The notes beneath the pieces were generated by a model that saw only the letters and a list, made by a program, of their open reading frames with translations, was not told where the DNA came from and did not search any database. 20,557 nt of DNA. Source: CAZYPU01 sp049642705 (GTDB lineage: Bacteria; Omnitrophota; Gorgyraeia; JABMRN01; RBG-13-46-9). Shown here one piece after another: positions 7,193 to 14,347 of this stretch. The stretch lies in contig JBARPB010000083.1 of assembly GCA_049642705.1 (NCBI GenBank), forward strand, positions 1 to 20,557. The letters run 5' to 3'. The translations under genes were made by a program, and so were the position numbers. The stretch's first letter is position 1, and each line of letters begins with the position of its first letter.

Positions 7193-8006
7193 GGCCAATA
7201 TCCCGATATTGGACCGCGGTTTCCTTTACGGCGACGGCGTTTTTGAAACGATGCGCTCGTATAACGGGGCCGTATTCCGCCTGGAAAAGCACACAGCCCG
7301 GCTTTTCAAATCACTGAAAGCGCTCGGCATCCGGCCGCCAGCGCCGAAAAAAGAGATAGAGAAAAAAGTATATAAACTGCTTAAGAAAAATAAATTATCC
7401 AAAGACGCCTATATAAAAATAATCGTAACACGGGGCAGGACCAAAGGTTTATTGGTTCCCCGGGAGAAATCCCGCTCTACCATCGCGATTTACGCACTGG
7501 CATATAGGGCACCTTCAAGAGGTGTTTATGCGAAAGGAATTAAAGTATCTCTTTTTCGGACGGGATGTAGCCGGAATTACCGGATAGCAAGGCACAAAAC
7601 GCTAAATTACCTCCCGAATGTTTTATGGCGTTACGAGGCCGAGCAAAAAGGCTCAGACGATGCCATACTCATCAACGCGGACGGCCTTGTAAGTGAAGCG
7701 TCAAGTTCGAATGTTTTCGTAGTAAAAGAAAAGAAAATATACACACCTTCTCTTCGGTGTGGTATGCTACCGGGCATAACGAGGGAAGAGGTTATCCGCC
7801 TTGCGGAAAAAGTTCTCAAAATAAAAGTCAGGCAAACTTTTATGAAAGAGAGAATTTTATACGGCGCGAGCGAAATATTCCTCACGAACTCGGTTGCGGA
7901 AATCGTGCCGGTTGCAAGGGTTGGTATGCATGCCGTCGGAGGGTGCGCACCCGGGGCTATCACAAAAAGACTTATGGAGGCATATAAGGATGCGGTCAAG
8001 AAGTAA
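7149..8006 (+). CDS. pabC: Aminotransferase class IV, probable aminodeoxychorismate lyase
   Basis: 285 residues. This is a fold-type IV PLP enzyme. The PLP lysine is K150 in ARHKTLNYLPNVL; E183 in VSEASSSNVF and GMLPGITR are the other family marks, and DRGFLYGDGVFET (22-34) is the typical N-terminus. The family includes branched-chain and D-amino-acid aminotransferases and PabC. Overlap with pabB makes PabC, which splits aminodeoxychorismate into p-aminobenzoate and pyruvate, the best choice, but substrate cannot be read from motifs. The ATG at 7149 lies 44 bp inside pabB; it is needed to supply the conserved N-terminal strand, so the overlap is real. The last 17 bp overlap the receptor gene downstream. 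Confidence 0.85.
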   Translation: MRLAYLNKKLIPLHKANIPILDRGFLYGDGVFETMRSYNGAVFRLEKHTARLFKSLKALGIRPPAPKKEIEKKVYKLLKKNKLSKDAYIKIIVTRGRTKGLLVPREKSRSTIAIYALAYRAPSRGVYAKGIKVSLFRTGCSRNYRIARHKTLNYLPNVLWRYEAEQKGSDDAILINADGLVSEASSSNVFVVKEKKIYTPSLRCGMLPGITREEVIRLAEKVLKIKVRQTFMKERILYGASEIFLTNSVAEIVPVARVGMHAVGGCAPGAITKRLMEAYKDAVKK

Positions 8007-9807
8007 ATTTTTTTTGCTCTATTTGTTAACCATGTCTAAAGTTTTGGTTTACAATTGTTTTGCAGAGGAAAATATAAAGCTTGAACCCGTCATAATTACC
8101 GCTACAAGAATCCATTCGGAAGAAGAAAGGAAAATGCCCGTTCGAAGCGAAGACTCTATCGTTCTTGGAGAAGATGATGCGTTGTCGCATTTCTCGGTCC
8201 CGTCGGTCTTAAGGGATTTTTCACTTACGGATGTGAGGACAAGGGGCCCCTACGGCGTTCAGTCAGATATAAGTTTAAGGGGCGCGCCTTTCGAGCAGAA
8301 CCTCGTTTTATTGGACGGCGTAAGCATAAACGACCCGAAAAGCGGGCATCACAATATGGACATACCTTTGACAATGCACGATATAGAGAGGGTGGACGTG
8401 ACCTACGGCCCGGCTTCGAGCATCTATGGTTCGGGCGCGCTCGGCGGCGCCGTCAACATTGTCCCCAAAAAACCAGAGGATAAGTTGCGTATTTTCGGTT
8501 CCTCGCGCACGGGTTCGTGGGATTTTTATTCAGGGAGCGCCTCATTAAATATCCCGGCCGGGGCGCTTAAGACGAGAAACTCCGTCGAGTGGAAAAGAAA
8601 TACCGGTTTCGCACCCGAAACCGAATTCAACATGCTGACGGCTTCGTCATTTAGCGAATTGACTTTCGATGGCACGAAGTTCGACTGCTTTTTGGGGTAT
8701 CTCACGAAAAAATTCGGCGCCGACAGCTTCTATTCCGACCTATTTCCAAACGAAGAAGAAAGCGTAAATACGGGCCTTTTAATCGCCAGCGCAGAGATAA
8801 AAAGAGACTCAGTATTAATCAAACCCGTTTTTTACTGGAAGCGGCTTCAGGATAAATTCATACTCGACCGAAACCGGAGGAGTTTCTCAAGAAACGACCA
8901 TACAACCGGCATCTACGGAGGGGAAATAACCTCACAGGTTGCTACGGGATTCGGGAATGTCGCGTTCGGGGCGCTGGTCGGAAACGAAAAAATCTCAAGC
9001 ACGAATCTGGGCAAGCATCACAGGGTAAAAAGCGGCGCATTCCTTGAATACGAGAATAGAGTCGAAGACCTCTTTTTGAGCGCGAGCGCGCGAATTGACT
9101 ATTACTCGACGTTCAAGACGCACTTTTCGCCCTCGCTTAACCTTGGGTATGCGCTTTTTCCTGAACTTACGGTTCGCGCCGGATGGGCCGGGTCGTTCCG
9201 CGTGCCCACATTTACGGAGCTTTATTACTCAACCGTCGCGAATAAAGGGAATCCGAATTTAAAACCCGAAAAAGCATGGAATTACGAGACAGGTCTAAAT
9301 TATGCATCGGACGCCATTTCCGGATCCGCAACCGTTTTCCTGCGAAATACCGAGAAAATTATCGACTGGACGAGAAAAAGCCCGACGAGCGCCTGGCAGG
9401 CAGAAAACATAGGCGAATTTGACATCTACGGCGTGGAAAGTTCCTTCAAACTCGAACTCGATGTTTGCAACCTCTCTTTGAGGTACGCTTTTCTGGAAGG
9501 GCTGGACAAGAAGGGCATAATCTCGAAATACGTCCTGGAGTACCTGAAGCACAATCTAAACGCATGCCTCGAATACAAGCTTCCCTTCGGTTTCAGGGAG
9601 GAGGTGAATTTCGCCTTCAGGAAGCGCATAGGAAGCGAAAAATACTTCCTGCTCGACCTTATTACTTACAAAGATGTAGAATTGGCAAAAGGAAAAATGA
9701 ACCTTTTCCTCAAACTAAGCAACGTATTCAACACCGAATACTGCGAGCAGGGCGATATTAAGATGCCGGGTTTCGCTATTTTCGGCGGCGGCAGCGTGCA
9801 GTTTTAG
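7990..9807 (+). CDS. TonB-dependent outer membrane receptor, BtuB-like
   Basis: 605 residues from the ATG at 7990. A longer frame opens at 7894 but would lack a signal peptide; GGAGG at 7976-7980 supports 7990. The N-terminus has a hydrophobic signal sequence (about 7-22) ending near CFA-EEN. A TonB box-like stretch (EPVIITATR) follows, then a plug domain (about 55-160) with ISLRGAPFEQNLVLLDGVSIND and IERVDVTYGPASSIYGSGALGGAVNIV. The rest is a 22-strand beta-barrel, ending in phenylalanine after a last strand FAIFGGGSVQF, as outer membrane proteins do. Sequence resembles cobalamin receptors, but no cobalamin riboswitch is seen. The gene is coupled to pabC upstream, and BioY lies downstream. 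The ligand is open: vitamin B12, a metal chelate or another cofactor. Confidence 0.9.
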   Translation: MRSRSKFFLLYLLTMSKVLVYNCFAEENIKLEPVIITATRIHSEEERKMPVRSEDSIVLGEDDALSHFSVPSVLRDFSLTDVRTRGPYGVQSDISLRGAPFEQNLVLLDGVSINDPKSGHHNMDIPLTMHDIERVDVTYGPASSIYGSGALGGAVNIVPKKPEDKLRIFGSSRTGSWDFYSGSASLNIPAGALKTRNSVEWKRNTGFAPETEFNMLTASSFSELTFDGTKFDCFLGYLTKKFGADSFYSDLFPNEEESVNTGLLIASAEIKRDSVLIKPVFYWKRLQDKFILDRNRRSFSRNDHTTGIYGGEITSQVATGFGNVAFGALVGNEKISSTNLGKHHRVKSGAFLEYENRVEDLFLSASARIDYYSTFKTHFSPSLNLGYALFPELTVRAGWAGSFRVPTFTELYYSTVANKGNPNLKPEKAWNYETGLNYASDAISGSATVFLRNTEKIIDWTRKSPTSAWQAENIGEFDIYGVESSFKLELDVCNLSLRYAFLEGLDKKGIISKYVLEYLKHNLNACLEYKLPFGFREEVNFAFRKRIGSEKYFLLDLITYKDVELAKGKMNLFLKLSNVFNTEYCEQGDIKMPGFAIFGGGSVQF

Positions 9808-9845
9808 GAGGCAATTGACAAAAGGGAGGTTTTGTAGTAACCTAA

Positions 9846-10273
9846 ATGAGGCCACAACTTACGGAGGTCTATGACCTCCGTAAGTTGTATGGCCGAATTT
9901 ACCCCCCACCACTTTTTATGTATGTATTATGTTTATGTGTTAAAAAGCAAAAAAGATAACGGGTTATACGTCGGATATACAAAGGAACTGGACAGGAGGC
10001 TTGCCGATCATAATAAAGGTTTATGTAGTTCAACAAAGAATCGCCGGCCATTTCATCTTGTATATTACGAAGCATATTTATCAGAAGGCGATGCGAGCAA
10101 AAGAGAAAAACGTCTCAAACAATTTAAAAATGCCTATAAAGAACTTACAAAAAGAATAGATAAAAGTATACAGATATAAAAAGTGGTGGGGGGTTCAATT
10201 CGACCGTTCATAGAAGAAGTTCAAAGAAGATGGACTTATGAAAATCATAGATTTTCATAAGTCCAGGTCTCAT
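9846..10273 (+). mobile_element. Palindromic element B carrying a GIY-YIG nuclease gene
   Basis: 428 bp between the TonB receptor and bioY. Ends and layout match element A at 5155-5339. The left end ATGAGGCCACAACTTA and the right end TAAGTCCAGGTCTCAT are inverted repeats matching at 12 of 16 positions. H1 is 9854-9869 with 9873-9888 (16 bp, loop TAT). H2 is 9901-9919 with 10176-10194 (19 bp, ACCCCCCACCACTTTTTAT and complement), with CGAATT/AATTCG pairs outside it. H3 is 10231-10246 with 10250-10265 (16 bp, loop ATA). The nuclease gene sits in the H2 loop: its ATG is 3 bases past the left arm and its stop lies in the right arm. No target duplication is visible. Mobility is inferred from two copies and the nuclease, not observed. 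Confidence 0.65.
9922..10179 (+). CDS. Small GIY-YIG nuclease (YhbQ/COG2827-like)
   Basis: 85 residues from ATG 9922. The frame is open from 9871, but that part lies in the H1 and H2 hairpins and is not conserved-looking; the family begins MYYVYVLKSKK, as here. The motifs are YVYVL (3-7) for GIY, YVG (16-18) for YIG, then R25/R26, H30 in LADHNKG and E50 in VYYEAY, the metal-binding glutamate. Single-domain proteins of this kind are common and often present in many copies in uncultured bacteria, but their role is not settled. No Shine-Dalgarno site is visible; the bases before the ATG belong to the H2 stem. The element around the gene suggests the nuclease acts on the palindrome or its target. 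Confidence 0.88.
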   Translation: MYYVYVLKSKKDNGLYVGYTKELDRRLADHNKGLCSSTKNRRPFHLVYYEAYLSEGDASKREKRLKQFKNAYKELTKRIDKSIQI

Positions 10274-10287
10274 TGAAGGGGGTAACT

Positions 10288-10851
10288 ATGCATACAATTA
10301 GTTCAATATTAACAGGTGATAAAGTAATAGCAAACAGGGCAGTTGTAATGGCGATACTTGTCGTAAGTTTCGTGGCAATGACAGCGCTCGGTGCCTATGT
10401 CAGGATTCCGCTTCCGTTCAGCCCCGTGCCCATAACGCTCCAGACGTTCTTCGTGCTTTTATGCGGGGCCGTGCTCGGCAGGAAGTTCGGCGCCCTTGCG
10501 CAGGCAAGTTACGTGGGGCTTGGCGTTTTGGGGATACCTCTATTCCAGGGATACGGCGCGGGCCTCCTGCACCTTGCCGGCCCGACAGGGGGGTATCTGG
10601 TGGGGTTCATAGCGGCCTCTTTTCTCGTCGGGAACCTTATAAAAAGAAATATTGTATTTGCAATGTCGCTCGGTCTTTTGGTTATTTACGTATGCGGTAT
10701 TTCTTGGCTTATGGTAGGCTACAAACTCGATTTTGTAAAAGCTGTTTATTTGGGTTTTATCCCGTTTATTCCGGGCGCCGCCTGTAAGCTTATTGCCGCT
10801 TCATGGATTTACTCAAAGATAAGGACAAGATGCGAACAGCTACCTCGATAA
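10288..10851 (+). CDS. bioY: BioY, biotin transporter substrate-binding component
   Basis: 187 residues from ATG 10288. A TTG further upstream (10273) is possible but the ribosome site GAAGGGGG at 10275-10282 fits the ATG. BioY is the biotin-binding membrane component of an energy-coupling factor (ECF) transporter and can act alone in some bacteria. Six hydrophobic segments are readable. The N-terminal ALGAYVRIPLPFSPVPITLQT and the GPTGGYLVGF block are family signatures. No ECF ATPase or EcfT gene is in the window. The gene lies directly behind element B, whose right end is 14 bp before the ATG. No BirA-type biotin operator is apparent. Confidence 0.95.
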   Translation: MHTISSILTGDKVIANRAVVMAILVVSFVAMTALGAYVRIPLPFSPVPITLQTFFVLLCGAVLGRKFGALAQASYVGLGVLGIPLFQGYGAGLLHLAGPTGGYLVGFIAASFLVGNLIKRNIVFAMSLGLLVIYVCGISWLMVGYKLDFVKAVYLGFIPFIPGAACKLIAASWIYSKIRTRCEQLPR

Positions 10852-12473
10852 TTATATTGGTTCTATTCAGCGCGTCGCTTTTCCTCATAGGCCTCGGCGC
10901 GATGCCGCTTACGGATCCCGACGAAACATTTTACGCCGAGACCGCCAAGGAAATGCTGAATCGGCGGGAATTCCTTACCCCCTACATATTCGGCAAGCCG
11001 CAGTTCGAAAAGCCCCCGCTTTATTACTGGTCCGTCATGCTGTCTTTTATGGCGTTTGGCGTGAATGAATTTTCGGCAAGGGCATCTTCCGCCTTGTTCG
11101 GCATACTGGGCGTAATAGGTATTTATCTGCTCGGGAAACTCCTGATAAATAAAAGGACAGGTTTTTTTGCCGGAATTGTCCTTGCTACAAGTATAAAGTA
11201 TTTGATTTTATCGAGGGCCTGCGTTACGGATATGCTTCTGGGTGTCCTTATTCTGTACGCATTTTTATTCTTTTTTTATGGATATTTTTTTGAACGCGGC
11301 AAAACAAAATGGTACCTTCTTTCATCCGTTTTTTTGGCCCTCGCGGTTCTTACCAAAGGACCGATAGGCATATTTTTGCCCGTCGTAATAATAGGGATTT
11401 ACCTTATTTTGGCTAAAGAGATCAAAAAACTAAAGGAGATACCCTTTGTGCGGGGTATATTGTTGTTTCTTGTCATATCCCTGCCGTGGTACCTTCTCAT
11501 GTATAGGGTGCACGGCAAGGGATTTATCGACGCATTTTTCGGTTTTCATAATATAATAAGGTTCCTGGAACCGGAGCACGCGTTGGGGGATGTTTTTTAT
11601 TACTATATCCCCGTTATGATCGCCGGTTTTCTCCCCTGGGCGGCATTTCTCCCTCTGGGGGTATGGCAAATTTTCAGGGAAACGGAACAAAGGATAAGGA
11701 AAACAAACCTTCTTTTGATTATCTGGTTTCTCGTTATATTTATATTTTTTTCACTTTCAAGGACGAAACTCCCGACTTATATATTTCCCCTGTATCCCGC
11801 TTTGGCCTTGTTGACAGGGCGCCTCTTTGACGTTTTTTTGAAAAAAGAATTTAGCCGGAAAATGGAAATATGGATGAAAACCTCTTTATTTTTCTTTTTA
11901 GCGCTGTTTATTATGGGGGTAATCGGATCATATATTGTCGCGAAAGTGAAATACCCAACCGTTGCAAATGCAGCGCTTGTCGCGGGAGCAGTGTTTGCTT
12001 TACCCATGTTATTTTTTGTAATAGCGCTTTTGAAAAAAAGATATGCGGTGGGTTTTATAATCTATATGGCGGCCTTTATAGTCCTTACGCTGCCTTTAAC
12101 CTATATTATTTTACCCGAATTAGGAAAGTACGAATCCAGCAAAATCGAATCGAAAATATTATTAACGCTTATGCGCCCCGGAGAAAAACTCGGCGCCGAA
12201 ACAAGGTATGTAAGAGGAGTGGCGTTTTATACAGACAGGGAAAATGTTCTGGATGTTCACCCGCACCACGTTATTACCAGATTCTTGGACGAAAAAGAAC
12301 GGGTCTGGTGCCTCATTAAAGAGAAAAATCATATCCAGCTTTATGAAGCCAGAGAAACGCCCTACGGTAAGCCGACGTACGTCGTGTATAAATTCGGAAA
12401 AAAGGTAATTGTTACGAATAAAATGCCGCCGGACGGCAAATTTCTCATGAAGAGGTCAAGGCATGATTACTAA
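10830..12473 (+). CDS. ArnT-like lipid-linked glycosyltransferase (GT83/PMT superfamily)
   Basis: 547 residues from ATG 10830. An ATG at 10803 is in frame, but it lies inside bioY without a ribosome site, while AAGG at 10821-10824 is well placed for 10830. The protein has about 11-12 hydrophobic helices and a soluble C-terminal part. The first periplasmic loop has the D29-P-D31-E32 motif (TDPDETFYAE) typical of PMT/ArnT-type enzymes, and KPPLYYW follows. These enzymes move a sugar from an undecaprenyl carrier to lipid A or another acceptor. The two following genes (GT2 and a YdjC-type deacetylase) match the set that adds an aminosugar to lipid A. It overlaps bioY by 22 bp and the GT2 gene by 11 bp. 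Substrate is inferred from context. Confidence 0.87.
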   Translation: MRTATSIIILVLFSASLFLIGLGAMPLTDPDETFYAETAKEMLNRREFLTPYIFGKPQFEKPPLYYWSVMLSFMAFGVNEFSARASSALFGILGVIGIYLLGKLLINKRTGFFAGIVLATSIKYLILSRACVTDMLLGVLILYAFLFFFYGYFFERGKTKWYLLSSVFLALAVLTKGPIGIFLPVVIIGIYLILAKEIKKLKEIPFVRGILLFLVISLPWYLLMYRVHGKGFIDAFFGFHNIIRFLEPEHALGDVFYYYIPVMIAGFLPWAAFLPLGVWQIFRETEQRIRKTNLLLIIWFLVIFIFFSLSRTKLPTYIFPLYPALALLTGRLFDVFLKKEFSRKMEIWMKTSLFFFLALFIMGVIGSYIVAKVKYPTVANAALVAGAVFALPMLFFVIALLKKRYAVGFIIYMAAFIVLTLPLTYIILPELGKYESSKIESKILLTLMRPGEKLGAETRYVRGVAFYTDRENVLDVHPHHVITRFLDEKERVWCLIKEKNHIQLYEARETPYGKPTYVVYKFGKKVIVTNKMPPDGKFLMKRSRHDY

Positions 12474-13161
12474 CGGCATCTCCTTCGTCATACCCATGTA
12501 TAACGAGAGAGGCGGCATAGAAGATACGATAAGGTCGCTTGCCCAAATGGCGAAACAACTTACGGATGATTACGAGATTATCATAGCCGACGACGCCTCC
12601 TCCGACGACAGCGTCCTGATAGCCGAGAGAATGGCCGCGAGGGATTCGCACATAAAAGTCGAACGCCTTAAGGCAAACACGAAATTCGGCGGCGCGTTAA
12701 AAAGGGGGCTTGAACGCGCCCAAAAAGACATTGTTATTTACACCGATTCGGACCTTCCGGTAAGTTTCCAGGATATCAAGGGGGTGCTTACCCTGCTGGG
12801 TAGCTCGGACATCGTAACTGCTTTCAGCAGGGTCAGAAAAGGCGAAACGCTGAAACGGATAATCATGTCAAAGGTGTATAATTTCCTTATCCAGTTTTTG
12901 TTCAGGACAAACATCAGGGACATAAACTCCGGATTTAAAATATACAAAAAAAAGGTGTTTGAAAACATGGAGCTTATTTCAAAAAGCCCCTTCATTGACG
13001 TTGAGATATTCGTAAGGGCCAGGAAGAGAAATTTTGTCATAAAACAATACCCCGTTATATTCAAACACAGGGAAAGGGGCGCCTCTTATATATCAAGGCC
13101 GGCCGTTATCCTTGCGACCATAAGAGATATGTTGAGATTCAAATGCCAAAAAAGCTCATAA
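12463..13161 (+). CDS. Family 2 glycosyltransferase, DPM1/ArnC-like
   Basis: 232 residues. A GT-A fold family 2 enzyme: ISFVIPMYNERGGI at the N-terminus, D43-D44 in IIADDASSDDS for nucleotide sugar binding, and Y93-TDSDLP as the variant of the DxD metal site (D95, D97). The second half holds DINSGFKIYKKKVFENM, typical of enzymes making polyprenyl-phosphate sugars. There is no C-terminal membrane helix pair, unlike ArnC. The likely reaction is transfer of a sugar or acetamido sugar to undecaprenyl phosphate on the cytoplasmic face. It overlaps both neighbours (11 bp with the ArnT-like gene, 19 bp with the deacetylase gene), so the three are made together. Confidence 0.88.
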   Translation: MITNGISFVIPMYNERGGIEDTIRSLAQMAKQLTDDYEIIIADDASSDDSVLIAERMAARDSHIKVERLKANTKFGGALKRGLERAQKDIVIYTDSDLPVSFQDIKGVLTLLGSSDIVTAFSRVRKGETLKRIIMSKVYNFLIQFLFRTNIRDINSGFKIYKKKVFENMELISKSPFIDVEIFVRARKRNFVIKQYPVIFKHRERGASYISRPAVILATIRDMLRFKCQKSS

Positions 13162-13871
13162 TAACAGCCGATGACTATGGCTTATCAGAAGACGCCAATA
13201 AAGCCATTATGGAATGCTGCCTCCGGGGCGCGGTTACGGATATAAGTTTACTGGCAGAAGGAGAAGCCTTTGAACACGCCGTCCGGCTTGCCAGGGAAAA
13301 CGGTGTAGCAAAAATAGGCGTCCATCTCAGCGTTTCCGAAGATTACAAGGCATTTTTTTTAAAATACTTTACGGGTCTTCTGAGTGTCAATGAACTCTAC
13401 CGAGAATTCAAGAAACAGATTTCCAGGGTTAAAAATGCGGGTTTTCGTGTAACACGCCTTGACAGCCACCAGCACATACACATGATTCCGGGAATATTCA
13501 GAATTGTCGTGAAATTAATAAAAGAAGAAGGCATAGAGTACGTGCGGTTTCCGCTGGAAAAATTAAGCCTTCCCGCGAAACTTTCGGATCCCATCGGTTG
13601 GCTGCGCAACGTTTTATTGTCCTCGGCGTGCCGCATGTCACAGGGAATCCTTACCGCATCGGGCGTAAAATGCAGCGATTATTTCATAGGCCACGCCCGC
13701 GCGTTAAGGTTAAAACGGGAAGATTTTTTCTCAGCGGTTTCCAATCTCGAAGACGGCCTGACGGAGCTTGGCTGTCATCCCGGGCAGCATAAAGAGGAAT
13801 TAGACGTTCTTTGCGATAGAGGTTTTATCGACGAGATAAAGAAACGCTCGATAGAGCTTATTTCGTATTAA
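13143..13871 (+). CDS. YdjC/ChbG-family carbohydrate deacetylase
   Basis: 242 residues. The metal-dependent YdjC family removes acetyl groups from N-acetylated sugars. Visible motifs: TADDYGL with D10-D11, GVHLSV with H61, DSHQHIHM (D107 to H113) as the metal and substrate region, and CHPGQH near the end. ChbG works on chitin disaccharide; NaxD of Francisella, also of this family, deacetylates undecaprenyl-phosphate GalNAc before an ArnT-type enzyme moves the sugar to lipid A. Adjacent GT2 and ArnT-like genes make the second kind of role more likely here. HpnK of hopanoid synthesis is another relative, but no hopanoid genes are present. The start overlaps the GT2 gene by 19 bp. Confidence 0.9.
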   Translation: MPKKLIITADDYGLSEDANKAIMECCLRGAVTDISLLAEGEAFEHAVRLARENGVAKIGVHLSVSEDYKAFFLKYFTGLLSVNELYREFKKQISRVKNAGFRVTRLDSHQHIHMIPGIFRIVVKLIKEEGIEYVRFPLEKLSLPAKLSDPIGWLRNVLLSSACRMSQGILTASGVKCSDYFIGHARALRLKREDFFSAVSNLEDGLTELGCHPGQHKEELDVLCDRGFIDEIKKRSIELISY

Positions 13872-13873
13872 AT

Positions 13874-13949
13874 AGAGCAGGTAGAAATTCGCGGAAGTGG
13901 CCCTTCGCTTCGCTCAGGACGAGAGCAGGTAGAAATTCGCGGAAGTGGC
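13874..13949 (+). repeat. 28-bp direct repeat including the tRNA-Leu 5' end
   Basis: AGAGCAGGTAGAAATTCGCG and the next 8 bases occur at 13874-13901 and again at 13922-13949. The second copy runs into tRNA-Leu; the first therefore carries a copy of the first 11 bases of the tRNA (GCGGAAGTGGC). The spacer holds TTCGCTTCGCTC, which is the exact complement of the 12-base loop of hairpin H1 in element A. It may be a short tandem duplication. Confidence 0.75.
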
Positions 13950-14022
13950 GGAACTGGCAGACGCGCTAGCCTCAGGAGCTAGTGAGAGAAATCTCATCGG
14001 GGTTCGAATCCCCGCTTCCGCA
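13939..14022 (+). tRNA. tRNA-Leu (anticodon CAG)
   Basis: 84 bases. The acceptor stem pairs GCGGAAG (13939-13945) with CTTCCGC (14015-14021), discriminator A. The anticodon stem CTAGC/GCTAG encloses loop CTCAGGA, anticodon CAG, which reads CTG leucine codons. A long variable arm TGAGA-GAAA-TCTCA marks a class II tRNA (Leu), and the T arm is CGGGG-TTCGAAT-CCCCG. The 3' CCA is not encoded. No promoter is evident in the 67 bases after the deacetylase gene. Confidence 0.95.
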
Positions 14023-14028
14023 CTGCAC

Positions 14029-14057
14029 TTGACAAAGTATACACTATAGTGTATACT
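14029..14057 (+). promoter_or_regulatory. Sigma-70-type promoter of the toxin-antitoxin operon
   Basis: TTGACA at 14029-14034 and TATACT at 14052-14057 with a 17-base spacer: a perfect -35 box and a near-perfect -10 box. It lies 17 bp before the antitoxin ATG, behind a strong ribosome site GGAGGTG at 14064-14070. The spacer and -10 box are covered by the palindrome at 14035-14058. Confidence 0.88.
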
Positions 14058-14058
14058 T
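14035..14058 (+). promoter_or_regulatory. 24-bp perfect palindromic operator
   Basis: AAGTATACACTA at 14035-14046 followed directly by its reverse complement at 14047-14058. It begins right after the -35 box and runs through the -10 box, so a bound protein would block RNA polymerase. Phd/YefM-type antitoxins, alone and with their toxin, repress their own operons through such sites. Confidence 0.88.
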
Positions 14059-14074
14059 TATTTGGAGGTGAACA

Positions 14075-14347
14075 ATGACCAAGAGTATAAGTTTGAAAAA
14101 GCTAAGGCCTAAACTGCCCAAGATAATGGATGAGATCGACTCCAAAATGGATCGCTTCATTGTTACAAAAAGGGGCAAACCGATAGCCCTTATGATGTCC
14201 ATGGATGATTATGAGAGCCTTTTAGAAACGCTCAATATATTGTCTGACAGGAAGCTAATGCGGAAAATCAGGCAGGCGGAAAACGATATCAAAAAAGGCA
14301 ACTTCAAAACCCTGGAAGAAGTGGAAAAGGAATTGGATATTGTATAA
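14075..14347 (+). CDS. Phd/YefM-family antitoxin
   Basis: 90 residues. The N-terminal half has the prevent-host-death DNA-binding fold: ISLKKLRPKLPKIMDEI, then FIVTKRGKPIALMMSMDDYESLLETL, the family signature in which a beta hairpin is followed by the dimer helix. The C-terminal part (about 55-90), rich in lysine and glutamate, should wrap and neutralise the toxin encoded next. It is expected to repress its own promoter through the 24-bp palindrome 16 bp upstream of the ATG. The strong ribosome site GGAGGTG would favour more antitoxin than toxin, since the toxin starts at a TTG overlapping the last 8 bp of this gene. Confidence 0.92.
   Translation: MTKSISLKKLRPKLPKIMDEIDSKMDRFIVTKRGKPIALMMSMDDYESLLETLNILSDRKLMRKIRQAENDIKKGNFKTLEEVEKELDIV

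Noticed and set aside
7894..7989. Longer start for the TonB receptor
   Set aside because: The extra 32 residues are a shadow of pabC and would bury the signal peptide; the ribosome site supports 7990.
9871..9921. Longer start for the GIY-YIG nuclease
   Set aside because: The added residues come from the hairpin arms and the family starts at the later ATG.
10803..10829. Upstream ATG for the ArnT-like gene
   Set aside because: No ribosome site and nine extra charged residues; the ATG at 10830 has AAGG at a proper distance.
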